Part shown: in pieces, positions 61,349-64,000 of the stretch | Layout of the letters: the number at the start of each line of letters is the position of its first letter | Numbering within the stretch: position 1 is the stretch's first letter | Source: an uncultured Campylobacterales bacterium | Lineage (GTDB): Bacteria > Campylobacterota > Campylobacteria > Campylobacterales > Arcobacteraceae | Direction of reading: 5' to 3' | Assembly: GCA_947503785.1 (NCBI GenBank) | Contig: CANNFB010000011.1 | Coordinates: forward strand, 1-64,000 | DNA: 64,000 nt | Made by a program: the position numbers and the translations under genes | Notes under the pieces: model-generated | The model's input: only the letters and a program-made list of their open reading frames with translations | Database searches by the model: none | Told to the model about the DNA's origin: nothing

Positions 61349-63667
61349 TTATACCTCTTTCATCCGTTCATTTGAATAATATATTTCATCTTTTATAACT
61401 ATATGCTCCAACTCCCCAGCAATCTCTTCTTCAACAAACTTAATCCCATCAGGGACTTTTATACTATGAAGTTGAACTGCACATTGTTTATAGTTTGGTT
61501 CAAAAGATTTAGGGTCAAACTCTGCTTTTGTAATAGTGTTGATTAGTTGCTCACTATAATGGAAAGGTACGAAGATATTTCCCTCTCTTACATTTTGAGA
61601 CTCTCTTACAATTACATCTTTTATTCTTCCTCTCTGTGAGCTAATATCAAGTCTTTCACCACTTTTAACTTCTAGTTTTTTAGCATCTTCTGGATTGATT
61701 TCAATCCATGCTTCTGGTGCTAAATTATCTAGTATTGAGATAGTCTTTGTTTTAGTTCTTGTATGCCATTGCTCAACTGTACGTCCAGTATTAAGTATAA
61801 GTGGGAAAGAAGAACTTTGAGCTTCGCTCATCGGTAACCAATCAAGAGCTAATAGTTTTGCTTTTCCATCAGGTGTAGGACAAGGCATATTTTCATCATA
61901 TAGTCGTGCCGTTCCTTTTGGATTAGCTTCATTACATGGCCATTGAACTCCACCTAATTCTTCTATTAACTCATAAGTCATACTTGAGTAATCACAAAGT
62001 CTTCCTGCACTTACTTTTTTCCACTCATTAAATGCATCAATAGATTTCTTCCAATTTGGGAAAAGTCTTTCATTTACATCTTCAAAGTATTTTGAGAATT
62101 CTAATACAATATCAAAATCACTTTTAGTCTGTCCTAATGGTTCAACTGCTTTTCTAGCTCTATTACATCGCCTCTCAGAATTTGTATAAGTTCCTTCTTT
62201 CTCACTCCAAGTAGAAGCTGAAAATACAACATCCGCTTTAAATGCTGTTTCACTTTTAAATGCATCTTGAACTACAAGCAGTTCAAGTTTATTTAAAGCT
62301 CGTCTTAGTTTTTTCTGATCAGGAAATGATACTAAAGGATTAGTTGCTACTATCCATAAGGCTTTTATTTGACCTGCTTCAATTGCATCAATAATCTGAG
62401 GATAAGAATATCCTCTTTTCTGTGGTACATCTTCTACTGGAACATTTACAATTGTTGCATATTCTTCTCTATCATATGAAGAAGCATAGTTTCTATATCC
62501 TGGAATTGAAGAAGTAAATCCAGTTTCTCTTGTTCCCATTGCATTACACTGTCCTGTAATTGAAAGTGCAGTTGCACCTTTTCTTCCAAGATTTCCCGTA
62601 ATAAGTGCAAGGTTACAAATAGCACTAACTGTATCAGTTGCAATTGAACTTTGATTTACACCCATAGTCCAAGCTGACATAGCAGCTGGTGATTTTGCAT
62701 ATACACGAGCTAGTTCATAAAGGTCTTTTACTTCTATTCCTGTTGTAATTGCTACTTCTTGTGGAGTATAATTAGCCATGATATGTTTTCTAAAGTCTTT
62801 AAATCCAGTAGTTCTCTCATTTATAAACTTTTCATCTTCCCAACCTTGCTCTAAAATGATGTAACACAATCCATTCATTAAGGCTAAATCACTTCTTGGT
62901 TTAATAGGTACAAACATATCTGCCATTTTTGCAGTCTTTGAAAACCTTGGATCAATTACTATAATCTTAGGCTTTTTACCCGTAATTTTTTTATTCTTTG
63001 CAATATGTAGTTTTAAAATAGGGTGGTTATCTGCTATGTTTGCACCAATTAACATAATAGTATCAGCATATGAAAAATCTTCATAACATCCAAGAGGTCC
63101 ATCACTTCCAAAAGTTTGTTTATATCCCATAACAGCACTAGCCATACAAAGTGTTGTATTACCATCATAGTTATTTGTTTTAAGTCCAAGTTGTACAAAT
63201 TTGCCAAGAGTATAAAATTCTTCAGTTAGTAATTGTCCCGTTGATATAACTCCTACTGAAGTATTTCCATATTTTGCTTGTATTTCTTTAAATTTATCAC
63301 TTGTAGTTTTAAATGCTTCATCCCAAGAAGATTCTACTAATTGACCATTTTTTCTAATCATTGGTGTTGTATATCTATTTGGACTTTGAACCATTTCGTG
63401 TTCAGATAAACCTTTTGGACATAATGTCCCTTTGTTTACAGGATGTGCTGGATCACCTTTTACATATGTAGGCTTTCCATCTTTAACTCCAATATATAAA
63501 CCACATCCAACTCCACAATATCCACAAGTTGAACGAACCCATTTATCAGGAGCTTTTTGTTTTGCAACTTTTCCAAATACCTTATCATCAACTAGGGCAT
63601 ATTTGTCATTTTTGATATCTAGTCCTAAAAAATCTTTTACATTAAAGTTCTTAATTTTTTCTAACAT
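61349..63667 (-). CDS. nasA: molybdopterin assimilatory nitrate reductase catalytic subunit
   Basis: 772 aa from ATG at 63667, which follows AAAGGGG; the upstream in-frame ATG (63706) lies inside the preceding gene. The 4Fe-4S ligands are Cys48, 51, 55 and 83 (CGYCGVGC and GTLCPKG). Molybdopterin segments include GNTTLCMASAVMGY, GANIADNHPI and TGRTVEQWHTRTK. There is no twin-arginine signal, so it is cytoplasmic and of NasA/NarB type, not periplasmic NapA. Forms an assimilation path with NirBD. A hairpin (GAGGT / ACCTC) spans its stop codon. Confidence 0.9.
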   Translation of the reverse strand: MLEKIKNFNVKDFLGLDIKNDKYALVDDKVFGKVAKQKAPDKWVRSTCGYCGVGCGLYIGVKDGKPTYVKGDPAHPVNKGTLCPKGLSEHEMVQSPNRYTTPMIRKNGQLVESSWDEAFKTTSDKFKEIQAKYGNTSVGVISTGQLLTEEFYTLGKFVQLGLKTNNYDGNTTLCMASAVMGYKQTFGSDGPLGCYEDFSYADTIMLIGANIADNHPILKLHIAKNKKITGKKPKIIVIDPRFSKTAKMADMFVPIKPRSDLALMNGLCYIILEQGWEDEKFINERTTGFKDFRKHIMANYTPQEVAITTGIEVKDLYELARVYAKSPAAMSAWTMGVNQSSIATDTVSAICNLALITGNLGRKGATALSITGQCNAMGTRETGFTSSIPGYRNYASSYDREEYATIVNVPVEDVPQKRGYSYPQIIDAIEAGQIKALWIVATNPLVSFPDQKKLRRALNKLELLVVQDAFKSETAFKADVVFSASTWSEKEGTYTNSERRCNRARKAVEPLGQTKSDFDIVLEFSKYFEDVNERLFPNWKKSIDAFNEWKKVSAGRLCDYSSMTYELIEELGGVQWPCNEANPKGTARLYDENMPCPTPDGKAKLLALDWLPMSEAQSSSFPLILNTGRTVEQWHTRTKTKTISILDNLAPEAWIEINPEDAKKLEVKSGERLDISSQRGRIKDVIVRESQNVREGNIFVPFHYSEQLINTITKAEFDPKSFEPNYKQCAVQLHSIKVPDGIKFVEEEIAGELEHIVIKDEIYYSNERMKEV

Positions 63668-63668
63668 A

Positions 63669-64000
63669 TTAACCCCTTTGATTCCCAGCGAAGAAATTCC
63701 CAGCAAGACCTAAAGCCACTGCTGTTTTATAAAATAAAAGTCTTGATACTACTTCACTTGAAAATGAAATAACAATACTTAAGCCTAAAACTAAAATAGT
63801 ACTTGAATAATTCCCACTTGCAAGTAATAACATAGCTAGAATTGGTAATGCTAAAGCACCAATACTTAAAGATCTTTCTCTATAGTCATTATGTTTAGAA
63901 AAATTATCCTCGTATAAAATCTTTGTTTTATTTAATTGATAAAAGTTATTATCCTCTTCTTCTAAATCTTTATAAAAACTCTTTTGTTTAGTAAATTCTT
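63669..64000 (-). CDS. C-terminal part of a membrane anchor subunit, DmsC/NrfD-like
   Basis: Partial; the gene runs off the window edge. The last 110 residues are visible: a charged stretch (KDLEEEDNNFYQLNKTKILY), then two hydrophobic segments (SIGALALPILAMLLLASGNY, TILVLGLSIVISF) and an end FYKTAVALGLAGNFFAGNQ. The last motif is typical of dimethyl sulfoxide reductase anchor proteins. Its TAA lies one base before the nasA ATG, so it is in the same operon. An assimilatory nitrate reductase with a membrane anchor would take electrons from quinol. Confidence 0.6.
   Translation of the reverse strand, partial: EFTKQKSFYKDLEEEDNNFYQLNKTKILYEDNFSKHNDYRERSLSIGALALPILAMLLLASGNYSSTILVLGLSIVISFSSEVVSRLLFYKTAVALGLAGNFFAGNQRG

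Noticed and set aside
61349-63706. Periplasmic nitrate reductase NapA
   Set aside because: There is no twin-arginine signal and no nap genes; size and N-terminus fit NasA/NarB.

Overview
This AT-rich window with short intergenic gaps and frequent TTG starts looks like the chromosome of a free-living, probably marine member of Campylobacterota, most likely of the Arcobacter group. Supporting signs are gene blocks familiar from Campylobacter (tlyA-ribF-cmoA and kdsA-ribH-nusB-pyrF), a plasminogen-binding-type (PgbA_N) protein, a DUF6394-like protein and many Campylobacterota-style Cache and PAS sensor kinases. The assignment is by recognition, not by a search.

Layout. (1) 1-7.0 kb, minus strand: one compact run, tlyA, ribF, cmoA, bcp, pgbA-like, glcD-like, yihY and an outer-membrane-like protein. 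(2) 7.7-18.1 kb, plus strand: a complete type II secretion core (gsp G-H-F-K-L-M-N-C-D-E-I-J) in tightly overlapped genes, closed by a secreted SH3b protein. No prepilin peptidase is present. (3) 18.1-21.2 kb, minus: a membrane-anchored HNH-fold protein without the usual histidine, a DUF5644-like protein and murA. (4) 21.4-28.6 kb, plus: a DMT transporter, then a coupled trio (membrane-tethered glutamate synthase-like protein, DUF6394-like protein, TrkA-type potassium channel), then kdsA and ribH-nusB-pyrF. (5) 28.6-33.9 kb: a diguanylate cyclase, eight tRNA genes, a candidate small RNA with a seven-codon ORF, remnants of c-di-GMP genes around an enoyl-CoA hydratase, and a REC-PAS protein. (6) 33.9-40.3 kb: an AstE-like / RimK / retropepsin-like cassette, an NTF2-like protein, an MscS channel, tiny charged proteins and an MBL-fold hydrolase. 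(7) 40.4-50.4 kb: signalling and unknown genes, including a divergent regulator/kinase pair around a perfect palindrome. (8) 50.5-56.9 kb: an iron operon behind two Fur-box-like sites: ferritin, imelysin lipoprotein, di-heme oxidoreductase, second imelysin, fatty-acid-hydroxylase-type enzyme and di-heme cytochrome c peroxidase. (9) 56.9-64 kb: assimilatory nitrite reductase (nirBD), a Spy-like chaperone, a zinc ribbon, a perfect consensus promoter with a CIRCE-like operator, a tiny basic ORF, and an assimilatory nitrate reductase with the C-terminus of a probable membrane anchor.

How it fits together. The cell exports proteins by T2SS, takes up and stores iron through a Fur-controlled periplasmic heme/imelysin system, assimilates nitrate to ammonium (Nas plus NirBD) and uses c-di-GMP and two-component signalling. 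The least described parts are the extended imelysin operon, the glutamate/potassium trio, the lone CIRCE-like promoter without chaperone genes, and the small transcript next to the tRNA cluster.
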